Assembly: GCF_003990975.1 (NCBI RefSeq)
Contig: NZ_RZJR01000011.1
Coordinates: forward strand, 124,001 to 188,000
Length of the DNA: 64,000 bases
Direction of reading: 5' to 3'
DNA from: Cohnella sp. AR92
GTDB lineage: Bacteria; Bacillota; Bacilli; Paenibacillales; Paenibacillaceae
Shown: piece by piece, positions 49,359 through 57,987 of the stretch
Layout: the number at the start of each line of letters is the position of its first letter
Numbering within the stretch: position 1 is the first letter of the stretch
Translations under genes and position numbers: made by a program
The notes under the pieces: model-generated
Seen by the model: the letters and a program-made list of their open reading frames with translations, nothing else
Database searches by the model: none
What the model was told of the DNA's origin: nothing

Positions 49359-50742
49359 GCGTTTATTTTCAGCGTTCGTACGTCGGCTTCTGGTTATTGC
49401 GCTCGTCGTTTCGCTTGGGGGCGTCAGCGTCCCTGCGGTTTCTAGAGGAGAGGGAACGGCCGGCTCGTCGATCCCATCGACTTTCTGCCAACCGGCTTCG
49501 ATGGGCTTATCCGTCGGGACTCGAATTTTCATGAAGGAGCTTCTGCAGATTCCCGACAACTCGTTTTACTCGTACTACGAGACCGGCAATCCCCAAGTGG
49601 CGCGTATCTCGTCCACCGGATTGCTCATCCCCGTCTCGGCGGGCAAGACGAATCTGCGAGCCGTATACGCGGAAGAGGACGGGAAGCCGGTAACCTGCGT
49701 CGTACCTCTTACGGTAACGGCCGCTCAGCCTCTCAAACTTGCTTTTCAACCCAAAGCGGAGTCTAAGCAAATAACCGCCGCGGGCAAGAAGTTCGCCGTC
49801 CGCACGGTTGCCATTCCCAAGGGAATGCCCGTCGACGTCGGGCTTGGAGGAGGTCGAATCGGGGGAACGGAGCCGCTGGCGGCGATCGTCAAACGCAAGA
49901 ATGCATCCGTCGCGATCAACGGGACGTTCTTCGAAGCCTATGGCGGCATTCCGGAGCCTTGGGGCACGGTAATCGCGGACGGCGAGATTGCTCATTCGGG
50001 CAACTATGGCACGACGATCGGCTTTACTTGGGACGGGAAGGCGCTCATGGACTCGCTGAGAATCTCCGTCTCGGGGCAATCGGTGAACCCGGACGGAAGA
50101 CAGCGCGGCTGGTACGCTTACTTTATCAACCGGACGCCGGCGGAGAAGAGCAGCTCTGCGGTGCTGTTCACGTCTAAGCGCGGAGAGCGAATCGGCTTCG
50201 CCTGGGGAACCGCCGTCGTAGTCGAACGTGGGATCGTGACGCGAATCGCGAAGAACGAGAACGTGCAAATTCCGAAGACCGGCTTCGTCGTCGTGTATAC
50301 GGGCACCTTGCAATCGCAAGCGGACAGCTTCGGCGTCGGCCGGCCGGCAAGCTACAAGACGGAATTCAAGGATATGAACGGCAAAGCGGTCGATTGGAGC
50401 GAAGTCGCGACGGCGATCGGAGCGGGGCCGAGGGTCGTTAAGGATGGAAAAGTGGAGGTAGACGCGGTCAAGGAAGGGTTCTCGGAAACGAAGATTCTGA
50501 GCTTAAGCGCAGCCAGAAGCGGAATCGGCATCAAGGCGGATGGAAGCCTTGTTCTGGCAACGGTAAACGGCGCGACGGTGAAGGAGCTTGGCGCGATCAT
50601 GCAGAAGCTCGGAGCCGTGCAGGCGATGAACCTGGACGGCGGAGCTTCCTCGGGATTAGCGGCGGACGGCAAGATGATCACGACGCCGGGAAGGAACCTG
50701 AGCAACGCGCTCGTGTTCGGAACCAAGCTGAGCTACAGGTAG
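49357..50742 (+). CDS. secreted phosphodiester glycosidase family protein (NAGPA-like)
   Basis: The 461-residue protein has a signal peptide (RRLLVIALVVSLGGVSVPAV), a BIG2/Ig-like segment (about residues 60-125), and a C-terminal NAGPA/DUF2233 domain. Its marks are VAINGTFFEAYGG, IGAGPRVVKDGK and AMNLDGGASSGLAADGKM. The family hydrolyses N-acetylglucosamine-1-phosphodiester links, or in Bacillus relatives teichoic-acid-linked substrates; the exact substrate here is unknown. The start is a TTG in the T run of the upstream terminator, with AAAGGG as the only ribosome-site candidate, so the start is unsure. Confidence 0.82.
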   Translation: MRLFSAFVRRLLVIALVVSLGGVSVPAVSRGEGTAGSSIPSTFCQPASMGLSVGTRIFMKELLQIPDNSFYSYYETGNPQVARISSTGLLIPVSAGKTNLRAVYAEEDGKPVTCVVPLTVTAAQPLKLAFQPKAESKQITAAGKKFAVRTVAIPKGMPVDVGLGGGRIGGTEPLAAIVKRKNASVAINGTFFEAYGGIPEPWGTVIADGEIAHSGNYGTTIGFTWDGKALMDSLRISVSGQSVNPDGRQRGWYAYFINRTPAEKSSSAVLFTSKRGERIGFAWGTAVVVERGIVTRIAKNENVQIPKTGFVVVYTGTLQSQADSFGVGRPASYKTEFKDMNGKAVDWSEVATAIGAGPRVVKDGKVEVDAVKEGFSETKILSLSAARSGIGIKADGSLVLATVNGATVKELGAIMQKLGAVQAMNLDGGASSGLAADGKMITTPGRNLSNALVFGTKLSYR

Positions 50743-50768
50743 CTAGCCGACTCGCGAGCCGCTCTGGA

Positions 50769-51044
50769 TTAGTGCATCTCGGGATCGGCTTCGTCGTCGG
50801 GCTTGTGGTCGCCCGGATAGTCGCGGTCGAGTCCGGCGTGCAGCTCGCGGTTCTCCCAGGCGAACGCGCTGGCGGAGCGCTGGCCTTCTCCCCATGGCGT
50901 GCTTTTGCCAAGGCTTGGCGACTCCAGGCTCATCCCGTACGGTCCTTCGGGGAATTCCTCGGGAATAATCTCGTTGCGCTGGGATTCGACGGTCGCCAGT
51001 TCGGCAAGCGGCTGCGGTTTCTTTCCGGAGCGGAACAGGGGCAT
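50769..51044 (-). CDS. small protein of unknown function, possibly DUF3905
   Basis: The ATG giving MPLFRSGKKPQPL is preceded by AAGGAGG and is preferred over a TTG six bases upstream. The 91 residues are hydrophilic with STPWGEGQRSASAFAWENRE and a C-terminal YPGDHKPDDEADP. From memory this resembles DUF3905 proteins of Bacillales, but I am not sure. There is no signal peptide. The palindrome array lies about 110 bases upstream of its start. Confidence 0.65.
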   Translation of the reverse strand: MPLFRSGKKPQPLAELATVESQRNEIIPEEFPEGPYGMSLESPSLGKSTPWGEGQRSASAFAWENRELHAGLDRDYPGDHKPDDEADPEMH

Positions 51045-51412
51045 GGTCAACCTCCTTCCTTATACGGATTCCGGTAGGTTGCCCAGCGGAAGTCGGTCTC
51101 AATCGTCGTAGCCGGGAACGCCAAAAAGAGCCGGCTTGCAGTCGACTCGGGAGCGAGTACTGGTTACTCAAAATGCCCGCCAATCGCCGCATGAGGCCGC
51201 CAAATGAGTACTGGTTACTCAAAATGCCTGCCAACTGTCGCATGAGGGCAACAAATGAGTAATGGTTACTCAAAATGTCTGCCAACCGCCGCATGAGGGC
51301 AACAAACGAGTAATGGTTACCCTAATTGCCCGCCAATCGTCGAATAAGGCCGCCAAATGAGTACTGGTTACTCAAAGTTTGGTGTCTATGCAGACAACAA
51401 AAAAGCATCCGG
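51045..51412. other. gene-free interval with a 51-bp palindrome array
   Basis: The array at 51155-51376 fills most of it. The remaining bases before 51413 show nothing recognisable. Confidence 0.6.
51155..51376. repeat. array of five 51-bp-spaced GAGTA/TACTC palindromes
   Basis: GAGTACTGGTTACTC, or the variant GAGTAATGGTTACTC, begins at 51155, 51206, 51257, 51308 and 51359, exactly 51 bases apart; the fourth copy is degenerate (GAGTAATGGTTACCC). The 36-base spacers share CGCCAA...CGCATGAGG. On the minus strand the units would read as 17-residue repeats (LMRRLAGILSNQYSFGG), but the ribosome site and frame of the nearest gene do not fit that. Confidence 0.9.
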
Positions 51413-51709
51413 TCAATCCGTAAAATGGACCTCTCCCAGAACCATGTGCAGGAACTGGGCAAGCTCCTTCGCCTGCTCCTCGTCGATGCGATAAGCGGCT
51501 TCGAGGACGCCCTCTTCTTCCAGGTCGTCGGCCGCGAGGACGCCGCTGCGTCCGGATTGCAGGTCGATGACCAGCTTCTTGCCGTAGAAGCGATTCGTCG
51601 TCACGATCGCGAGATCGAAGCGGTGGAAGCCCGGGGTGATGAAGGTGACGAATCGGGTGGACGTCTGCTCGGTGCTGTCGGACAGAAAATCGAAATCCTT
51701 CAGTTGCAT
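51413..51709 (-). CDS. DUF3055-like protein of unknown function
   Basis: This 98-residue protein (MQLKDFDFLSDSTEQTST) contains TRFVTFITPGFHRFDLAIVT, FYGKKLVIDLQSGRSGVLAA and EEQAKELAQFLH, which I recall as the pattern of the DUF3055 family of Bacillales. It is soluble, with no known activity. It lies 27 bases downstream of the nitric oxide synthase gene on the same strand, so it is probably cotranscribed. Confidence 0.7.
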   Translation of the reverse strand: MQLKDFDFLSDSTEQTSTRFVTFITPGFHRFDLAIVTTNRFYGKKLVIDLQSGRSGVLAADDLEEEGVLEAAYRIDEEQAKELAQFLHMVLGEVHFTD

Positions 51710-51736
51710 GGTCTGTACCTCCCTGATCGAATGATC

Positions 51737-52855
51737 TTATTCATAAGGCCGCTTCTGGGCGAGGAAGCCCGGCATCACCGTTTTATCCTCGAAGCTGCTG
51801 TGGAACACGTGCGTCAGCGCGGGGGAGAGAGGCGGGATCAGCCAGGACCACCGTCCGGTCACTTCTCGGCCATCTTTCTCCTCGTTGCGCTGGAACATCT
51901 TGAATTGCTGGGCGGCGGTATGGTGGTCGACGATGCTGACGCCCGCTTGGCGGAAGGAGTGCAGAACGGCGACGTTCAGCTCCAAGAGCGCCCGATCCTT
52001 CCAGAGAGTCGAGTTGCTGCTCATATCCAATCCCAATTGCCGGGCGACGAGCGGAATCAAGTTGTAACGGAACTCGTCGGCAAGATTGCGCGCGCCGATC
52101 TCGGTCTCCATGTACCAGCCGTTGAACGGCGCGGCCGGATAGCGGATGCCGCCGATCTCCAGCGCCATGTCCGAGATGATCGGAACCGCGTACCACTTCG
52201 CCCGGAACGATCCGAACAGGTCCGCGGACGGATGGGTCAGCGGCACCTCGAGCACAAGCTCGGGCGGAATGGGGAACCAGCGGGGAGTCCGTCCTCTGAC
52301 TTGGATGACCAGCGGAAGCACGTCGAAGTCGGTTCCCTCGCCGCACCAACCCAACTCCATGCAGGCTTTGGTGAAGGAGAGAGAAGCGGGGTCGCCGACG
52401 ATCCCGTTCTCCGTCTCGTAACCGGCATAGCGGATCAATTGGTGGTTCCAGATGCGGATCGGCTCGCCGCCGTCTGAATCCTCCGGCTTAAAGAGCGTGA
52501 TCGCCGGCCGGATCTCCCCGCCGTTCGTCGCGAATTCGATATGCCTCAGAAGCGCTTCGTATACTTGCCCTTCCGTCTCGCACCCTCTCTCGTCGAAAAC
52601 GTGCATCCGGTTCCAGAACAGCCTTCCGATGCAGCGGTTCGCGTTCCTCCAAGCCATTCGGGCTCCATGGGCAAGCTCCTCGGTCGAATGAGCGTAGTTC
52701 CCTTCTTGCCGAATGGCGGCCTCTATTTGCCCTAGCCTTCTTGCGACTTCCGCTTCCGGCGTTCCGAGCTCGCCGTGCCCGGTCCGGACGAAAGCTTCCG
52801 CCTCCTTATAAAGCGCCCCCGAGAACGGGCACCTTTTCTCCGTATGCTGAACCAT
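51737..52855 (-). CDS. nos: nitric oxide synthase, oxygenase domain only
   Basis: Bacterial NOS makes nitric oxide from arginine, with heme and a pterin, using electrons from general reductases. The 372 residues have the heme-thiolate Cys75 in MAWRNANRCIGRLFW. Substrate and cofactor sites appear in PFNGWYMETEIGARNLADEF and near SWLIPPLSPALTHVFH. There is no reductase domain, as usual in Bacillus. In relatives the product protects against oxidative stress and antibiotics. Confidence 0.95.
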   Translation of the reverse strand: MVQHTEKRCPFSGALYKEAEAFVRTGHGELGTPEAEVARRLGQIEAAIRQEGNYAHSTEELAHGARMAWRNANRCIGRLFWNRMHVFDERGCETEGQVYEALLRHIEFATNGGEIRPAITLFKPEDSDGGEPIRIWNHQLIRYAGYETENGIVGDPASLSFTKACMELGWCGEGTDFDVLPLVIQVRGRTPRWFPIPPELVLEVPLTHPSADLFGSFRAKWYAVPIISDMALEIGGIRYPAAPFNGWYMETEIGARNLADEFRYNLIPLVARQLGLDMSSNSTLWKDRALLELNVAVLHSFRQAGVSIVDHHTAAQQFKMFQRNEEKDGREVTGRWSWLIPPLSPALTHVFHSSFEDKTVMPGFLAQKRPYE

Positions 52856-53161
52856 GAAGTGCCTTCAACTTCCTCTCCGTCCGAACCCGTCCGAACGTCC
52901 ATTCTCAGTCGTTAAGTTAACAGTATCATACAGCCTTCCATTCAGCAAAAGAAGAACATGTGACAAGCACGGCTATTCTCTATTGCCAAAATAAGGGCGA
53001 TCTGCTAATCTGTTCTTACATTGTTCGGGTAGCCGTGATGAGGAAGCACCTCACCGCCAAGTGCGGAGGGGTGCTTCTTTGTTATTCTGCCGTCTTCATC
53101 CCTCGCCTCGGAGGCTCCGGAACGTGGAATACGCGCAGGCATGCGCCAAGGAGGAATCAGG
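52856..53161. other. intergenic region with a possible attenuator
   Basis: It contains the divergent start regions of nos and the HRDC gene. A promoter-like TTGCCA-(17)-TAATCT is followed within about 40 bases by a terminator at 53043-53080. Confidence 0.5.
53043..53082 (+). terminator. plus-strand terminator without an upstream gene
   Basis: GAAGCACC and GGTGCTTC arms with an inner stem are followed by TTTGTT. No gene precedes it on this strand, so it may end a short leader RNA before the HRDC gene. Confidence 0.7.
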
Positions 53162-54163
53162 ATGGAGATTGTTTTTCTGAATCGGTTCGAACAGGCAGTG
53201 GGCAGAGCGGAACCGGAACGCGGTCAAGTGTTTATCGGGGAGCATCAGGGGATCTGGAGCGCCGGCTGGCACCCCATCCCGGAACAAGGGCCCGATAACC
53301 AGGAGATCTGGTATGAGGGGACGAGCTGGGAGGAGCTGCTTGCATCCTTCCGTCACGGCGTGGCCGGGAAGATGAAGGTTGGCTTCCGTCCGCTGCTGGA
53401 CGGAATGCTGGAGGACTCCCCGTTCTGGGAGAGGCGCCAGCAGCTGGCCTCCGTGCTGCAATGCTACGCCGATCACCACGGCTCGGAAGAGAAAGTGGCG
53501 CCGCTTCGCCAGTGGCGGCGGGCGAAAGCGACGGAAGAGAAGCGCTCCGCCTATCTGATTGCGACCAATCGCGAGCTTCAACTGGTGGCCGTCTTCGTTC
53601 CGAGAACGCCGGAAGAGCTGGCCCAGCTTCCGGGATTCGGCAAGACGAAGCTGGAGAAGTACGGCGCGGAGCTGCTGGAGCTTGTCTCCTCTCTGCCTCG
53701 AGAGCATGAGTTCCCCCTTCAATGGGTGGAGAACGCGGTGTCCGAGGAACAGCTGGAGGAATGGCTCTTCCTGCAGAAGGAGGAGAAGTACGGCAAGAGC
53801 GTCTCACTCGTTCAGGAGAAGAAGAAGCTGTTGACCGGCATACGCCAAGGAAGCTCGTTGGCGGATCTGGAGCAGGAGCTCGGTCTCTCGCGCAGGATGC
53901 TCGTGGAGCGTATCGATCGGCTGGACGAAGAAGGTTACGATGTCCTGCCGATCGTCGACCAGGAGCTTGCCTCCGTGGCCGAGGGAGAGATCGAGCAGGC
54001 GGAGATCGCGATGAAGGAGCTTGGCGACCGCTACCTGAAGCCGCTGTACCAGCGACTGTACTCCTCCGAGGCAGCGGGCGGCGGGCAAGCCGAACAGCAT
54101 TACGAGCGCCTGCGGATGATCCGCATCCGGTACCGCCGCAAGCGCACGACCGCGGCCGTCTAA
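53162..54163 (+). CDS. HRDC-domain protein with a C-terminal helix-turn-helix
   Basis: The start is the ATG after AAGGAGG (MEIVFLNRFEQAVGR). The 333-residue protein has an HRDC-type domain around residues 125-190 (LRQWRRAKATEEKRSAYLIA, then ELAQLPGFGKTKLEKYG), a nucleic-acid-binding module of RecQ helicases and RNase D. The C-terminal part has a RecQ-like winged-helix region (GSSLADLEQELGLSRRMLVE) and a basic tail. No helicase or nuclease motor is present, so it is a free-standing version, probably DNA-binding. Its role is unknown. Confidence 0.82.
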   Translation: MEIVFLNRFEQAVGRAEPERGQVFIGEHQGIWSAGWHPIPEQGPDNQEIWYEGTSWEELLASFRHGVAGKMKVGFRPLLDGMLEDSPFWERRQQLASVLQCYADHHGSEEKVAPLRQWRRAKATEEKRSAYLIATNRELQLVAVFVPRTPEELAQLPGFGKTKLEKYGAELLELVSSLPREHEFPLQWVENAVSEEQLEEWLFLQKEEKYGKSVSLVQEKKKLLTGIRQGSSLADLEQELGLSRRMLVERIDRLDEEGYDVLPIVDQELASVAEGEIEQAEIAMKELGDRYLKPLYQRLYSSEAAGGGQAEQHYERLRMIRIRYRRKRTTAAV

Positions 54164-54168
54164 AACAA

Positions 54169-54212
54169 AGACGCCCCCTGGCTCGCCGAATCGGGCCGAG
54201 CAGGGGGCGTCA
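54169..54212. terminator. terminator between the HRDC and corA genes
   Basis: GACGCCCCCTG and its inverse CAGGGGGCGTC, with inner GCTCG/CGAGC pairing, lie between two converging genes. On the minus strand they are followed by TTTGTTTT, so corA is the better-served gene. Confidence 0.7.
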
Positions 54213-54229
54213 TAGCCATATGGGATCGT

Positions 54230-55165
54230 TCATAGCCAATCCTTCTTGCGGAAGATATAGAACATGCCGAAGCCGAGGGCGGCCATGATGAAGAGAAGAA
54301 CGATGGATCCGCTTCGGTCGTGCATGCCGGGAATATAATCGAAGTTCATCCCGTAGATCCCGGTAATGAACGTCAATGGCATGAAGATCGTGGTCAGCGC
54401 GGTGAAGACGCGCATGATTTCGTTCGCGCGGTTCGCGACGCTGGATTGATAAGCTTCTCGCAAGTTCGCCATCAGATCCCGGTAAGTCTCGAAGGTTTCC
54501 GTGATCTTCACGGCGTTCTCGTAAATATCCCCGAAGTATTTCTGCAGCTGCACGTCGAACAGCTTAAGCTCTTTCTTGTTCAGAGCGCCGATGACGTCGC
54601 GCTGCGGGCCGAGCACCTTCTTCAGCCACAGGATTTCGCTTCGAAGTCCGATGATCTCGGTCAGGTGGGATTTCTTCGTGTGCATGAGAATGTCTTCTTC
54701 CAGGCTCTCGATCCGAGCTTCGATCCGATCGCCGACGAGGAAGTAGTTGTCGACGACGTTATCGACGAGGTGGTATAGAAGCCGGTCGGCGCTGTCTACT
54801 TCTTGCTCCCATAGGATCGGCTTGATCGTGCGGAGCTCGTTGATCTTCTGGCGGGTGACCGTTATCAGATAATGACGGCCGAGAAACATGTTAAGAGCCC
54901 GAAGGAAGATCTCCTCGTCGTCGAACCGGATGCTGTTGATAACGATAAAATAATGGCTTTCGTACACTTCAAGCTTCGGACGCTGCTCTTCTTCCGTCAA
55001 GCAGTCCTCTACGGCAAGATCGTGAATGCCGAACAGCGGCTGCAGCGACAGCAGGTCGTCTACGTCCGCGTCAATCCAGTAGAAACCCTGCTCCGGCGGG
55101 AGAAGGGTTTCTTCAATGTTCTCGATCGGCGTGAATACGCCTTTGTTAACCAGCCGAATTTTCAA
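54230..55165 (-). CDS. corA: magnesium/cobalt transporter CorA
   Basis: The 311-residue protein has the cytoplasmic funnel domain, a long helix (EARIESLEEDILMHTKKSH), and two C-terminal membrane segments with the selectivity motif YGMNF between them. The tail FRKKDWL is basic as expected. The start is a TTG with AAAGGAG 10 bases upstream. CorA pentamers import Mg2+ and some divalent metals. The gene is alone on the minus strand. Confidence 0.95.
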   Translation of the reverse strand: MKIRLVNKGVFTPIENIEETLLPPEQGFYWIDADVDDLLSLQPLFGIHDLAVEDCLTEEEQRPKLEVYESHYFIVINSIRFDDEEIFLRALNMFLGRHYLITVTRQKINELRTIKPILWEQEVDSADRLLYHLVDNVVDNYFLVGDRIEARIESLEEDILMHTKKSHLTEIIGLRSEILWLKKVLGPQRDVIGALNKKELKLFDVQLQKYFGDIYENAVKITETFETYRDLMANLREAYQSSVANRANEIMRVFTALTTIFMPLTFITGIYGMNFDYIPGMHDRSGSIVLLFIMAALGFGMFYIFRKKDWL

Positions 55166-55443
55166 TGGAATCCGCTCCTTTGCATGACAGGTGAATCATG
55201 CAGGGCGAACGTCCGCTCAGCGAGTTCAGTCTATAAGTCGGCGGAGCCGGCTTCGCCCGAGCGCCAAACGGCAACCTGTCGTCCTGCCTCAATCCCGGAT
55301 AAGCTGCAACTTGGCCCAGGTTGATCTCCTTCCATGACCGGCTCCCCCCTTTATCGATGTCCTTGTTGAATAAGCGCAATTCGTGTTAAGTATAATCTTC
55401 TCTTAAGTCCCATACAAGGACAATTTAAGGACAATTCCGCTCC

Positions 55444-55472
55444 TTGACGGTAAAGCCCTTTTGGTTTACATT
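55444..55472 (+). promoter_or_regulatory. promoter of the methionine operon
   Basis: TTGACG and TACATT are 17 bases apart, about 45 bases before the S-box. Confidence 0.55.
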
Positions 55473-55514
55473 AGAAGGAGTTTCAACGATGGATTACAAC
55501 TGAATAAGATTTGC

Positions 55515-55690
55515 CATCCTTATCAAGAGCAGGCGGAGGGACTAGCCCGATGAAGCCCGGCAACCGGCGTCGATCACAGACGCACGGTGCTAATTCTTGC
55601 GGTTCGCGATGAACGTTCGCGACACTGGGAGATGAGAGAGGCGACGTAAGAATACCTGCGGCGACCCTTCTCATCAGAAGGGTCTTTTTA
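55515..55690 (+). ncRNA. SAM-I riboswitch (S-box) before metA-metI-metC
   Basis: The aptamer elements are in order: CTTATCAAGAGCAGGCGGAG, GGACTAGCCCGATGAAGCCC, GGCAACCGG, ACGGTGCTAATTCTTGC and GGGAGATGAGAG. A terminator hairpin (GACCCTTC/GAAGGGTC, 55663-55684) with TTTTTA follows. High S-adenosylmethionine should cause early termination and shut the methionine genes. Confidence 0.95.
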
Positions 55691-55844
55691 GGTTATTCGG
55701 ACGGACTAAGCTCATGTCGATCCGATTCCGAACAACCCGCGCTAAGCTTCCTTAGCGCCCGTAAATCGCCGAACCGAGAGCGTTTGAGGCTTGCATCATT
55801 CGCGCACGGTTCCGGATGGCCAAAGACAGAAGGGGGTTATAGGC

Positions 55845-56768
55845 ATGCCGATTAAAGTGCCGGATTCGTTGCCTGCCAGGGAAATACTGGCGGAAGAAAA
55901 TATATTCGTCATGGATGAGAGTGTGGCCTATCGTCAGGATATTCGGCCGCTACGCATCGCGATCTTAAATTTGATGCCGACGAAGGAGACGACGGAGACG
56001 CAGCTGCTTCGCCTGATCGGGAATACGCCTCTGCAGGTGGAAGTGGTGCTCATCCATCCCAAGACGCACACTTCGAAGAATACGTCCGTGGAGCATCTCG
56101 AGGCATTCTATAAGACGTTCGACGAGATCGCCCATCAGCGATATGACGGAATGATCATTACCGGCGCGCCCGTCGAGCAGCTGCCGTTCGAGGAAGTCAA
56201 CTATTGGGATGAGCTTCAGACGATCATGAACTGGAGCAAGAAGAACGTCACTTCGACTTTCCATATTTGTTGGGGGGCTCAAGCCGGGCTGTTCCATCAT
56301 TTCGGAATTCCGAAGGTCGACCTCGACAGCAAGCTGTTCGGAGTGTTCCCTCATACGATCGAGAAGCGGAACGTTCCTCTTCTCAGGGGCTTCGACGAAA
56401 TGTTCTACGTGCCGCAATCCCGACATACCGAGGTGCGCCGCGAAGATATCGAGAAGGTGCCTGAGCTTGAGATTCTGTCCGAATCGGAGGAGGCCGGCGT
56501 CTATCTTGCGGCAACCAAGGACGGGCGGCAAATCTTCGTTACGGGCCATTCGGAATACGATCCCCTTACCCTCAAGTGGGAGTATGACCGGGATAAAGCC
56601 AAGGGCTTGCGTATCGACGTTCCCAAGAATTATTTTCCGGGAAATGATCCGAGCAAAATGCCGCTGTCGAGCTGGAGGGCGCACGCCAATCTGCTGTTCT
56701 CCAACTGGCTGAATTATTATGTGTACCAAGCGACGCCATATGATCTGGATATGGGAGCAGGCATCTAA
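55845..56768 (+). CDS. metA: homoserine O-acetyltransferase (MetA family)
   Basis: The enzyme activates homoserine for methionine synthesis. The start is [15 protein letters not shown] with GGGGG upstream; 307 residues. Catalytic Cys142 is in [12 protein letters not shown], and His235 and Glu237 in [12 protein letters not shown]. The residue at position 111, in GAPVEQLPF, is Glu, which in this family marks acetyl-CoA use (Gly gives succinyl-CoA use). So acetylhomoserine is the expected product, as in Bacillus. It is the first gene after the S-box. Confidence 0.94.
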   Translation: MPIKVPDSLPAREILAEENIFVMDESVAYRQDIRPLRIAILNLMPTKETTETQLLRLIGNTPLQVEVVLIHPKTHTSKNTSVEHLEAFYKTFDEIAHQRYDGMIITGAPVEQLPFEEVNYWDELQTIMNWSKKNVTSTFHICWGAQAGLFHHFGIPKVDLDSKLFGVFPHTIEKRNVPLLRGFDEMFYVPQSRHTEVRREDIEKVPELEILSESEEAGVYLAATKDGRQIFVTGHSEYDPLTLKWEYDRDKAKGLRIDVPKNYFPGNDPSKMPLSSWRAHANLLFSNWLNYYVYQATPYDLDMGAGI

Positions 56769-56822
56769 CCAAGCGAGTATTTGATATTCCTTATAAAGCC
56801 GAGTGCAGGAGGACAACCACCC

Positions 56823-57983
56823 ATGAACATTGAAAGCCGCTTAGCCCAAATCGGGTCCCAAGAGGATCCTAATACGGGAGCCGTCAACTTCCCGGTCTAT
56901 CACTCGACGGCGTTCCGCCACCCGCGTCTCGGCCAGAGCACGGGATTCGATTATTCCAGGACAAAGAGCCCGACCCGTTCGGTGTTGGAGAAAGCCGCAG
57001 CCGATCTCGAGAATGCGGACGGAGGCTTCGCCTGCAGCTCCGGCATGGCCGCGCTCACGACGATCTTCGCGCTGTTCGGCCAAGGCGATCACTTGATCGT
57101 CTCGCTGGACCTGTACGGCGGCACTTACCGTCTGCTGGAGCAGATTCTGTCCCGCTACGGGATAACCGCTTCTTATGTGGATACCAACGATATCGAAGCG
57201 ATGGAAGAACTTTGTCAAGGCGGCACCAAGGCGGTTCTGATCGAGACGCCGACGAATCCGCTGATGATGATCACGGACATCGAGAAGGTGGCATCTTGGG
57301 CCAAGGCCAAGGGTTACCTGACCATCGTGGACAACACGCTACTGACGCCGTTCCTGCAACGGCCGCTGGATCTCGGGGCGGACATCGTCATCCATAGCGC
57401 GACGAAGTACTTGGGCGGGCATAACGACGTTCTCGCGGGGTTGATCATGACCAAGGGCGAAGAGCTGACCAAGCAAGTGGCCTTCCTGCATAATTCCTTG
57501 GGAGCGGTACTCGGGCCTCAGGATTCTTACCTGTTAATGAGAGGAATGAAGACGCTCGCGCTGCGCATGGAGCGGCATGAATACAACTCCATCAAGGTGG
57601 CCGAGTGGCTGAAGGCACACCCGGCCGTTGAAGAAGTCTATCATCCCGGATTGCCTCATCACCCGGGCTATGAGATCCAGAAGCGCCAGGCTTCCGGCAA
57701 CACGGGGATCTTCTCCTTCCGCATGAAGGACGCCCGCACGGTTGAGCCGATCCTGCGCCACCTGAAGCTGATCGCCTTCGCCGAGAGCTTGGGCGGCGTC
57801 GAATCCTTGCTGACCTACCCTGCGGTTCAGACGCATGCGGACATTCCGATCGAGATTCGCAAGAAGGTCGGCGTAGACGACCGCCTGCTGCGGTTCTCCG
57901 TCGGCATCGAGCACATCGAAGATTTGATCGCAGACCTGGGCGCAGCCATTGACGCGGCTCTGCAAGAAATCAAGGAGGCGTAA
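56823..57983 (+). CDS. metI: cystathionine gamma-synthase (MetI type)
   Basis: This PLP enzyme joins acetylhomoserine and cysteine to cystathionine; it may also use sulfide. The 386 residues show NFPVYHSTAFRHP, YGGTYRLLEQIL, ETPTNPLM, DNTLLTPFLQRPL and the PLP Lys in VIHSATKYLGGHNDVLAG. GGAGG precedes the start. It ends four bases before the next start region. Order and spacing match the metIC operon of B. subtilis. Confidence 0.93.
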   Translation: MNIESRLAQIGSQEDPNTGAVNFPVYHSTAFRHPRLGQSTGFDYSRTKSPTRSVLEKAAADLENADGGFACSSGMAALTTIFALFGQGDHLIVSLDLYGGTYRLLEQILSRYGITASYVDTNDIEAMEELCQGGTKAVLIETPTNPLMMITDIEKVASWAKAKGYLTIVDNTLLTPFLQRPLDLGADIVIHSATKYLGGHNDVLAGLIMTKGEELTKQVAFLHNSLGAVLGPQDSYLLMRGMKTLALRMERHEYNSIKVAEWLKAHPAVEEVYHPGLPHHPGYEIQKRQASGNTGIFSFRMKDARTVEPILRHLKLIAFAESLGGVESLLTYPAVQTHADIPIEIRKKVGVDDRLLRFSVGIEHIEDLIADLGAAIDAALQEIKEA

Positions 57984-57987
57984 CCCC

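Noticed and set aside
50743..51294. Minus-strand gene encoding 17-residue repeats followed by a basic region
   Set aside because: It overlaps, in another frame, a small gene with an AAGGAGG ribosome site. Its repeats are explained by the 51-bp array.
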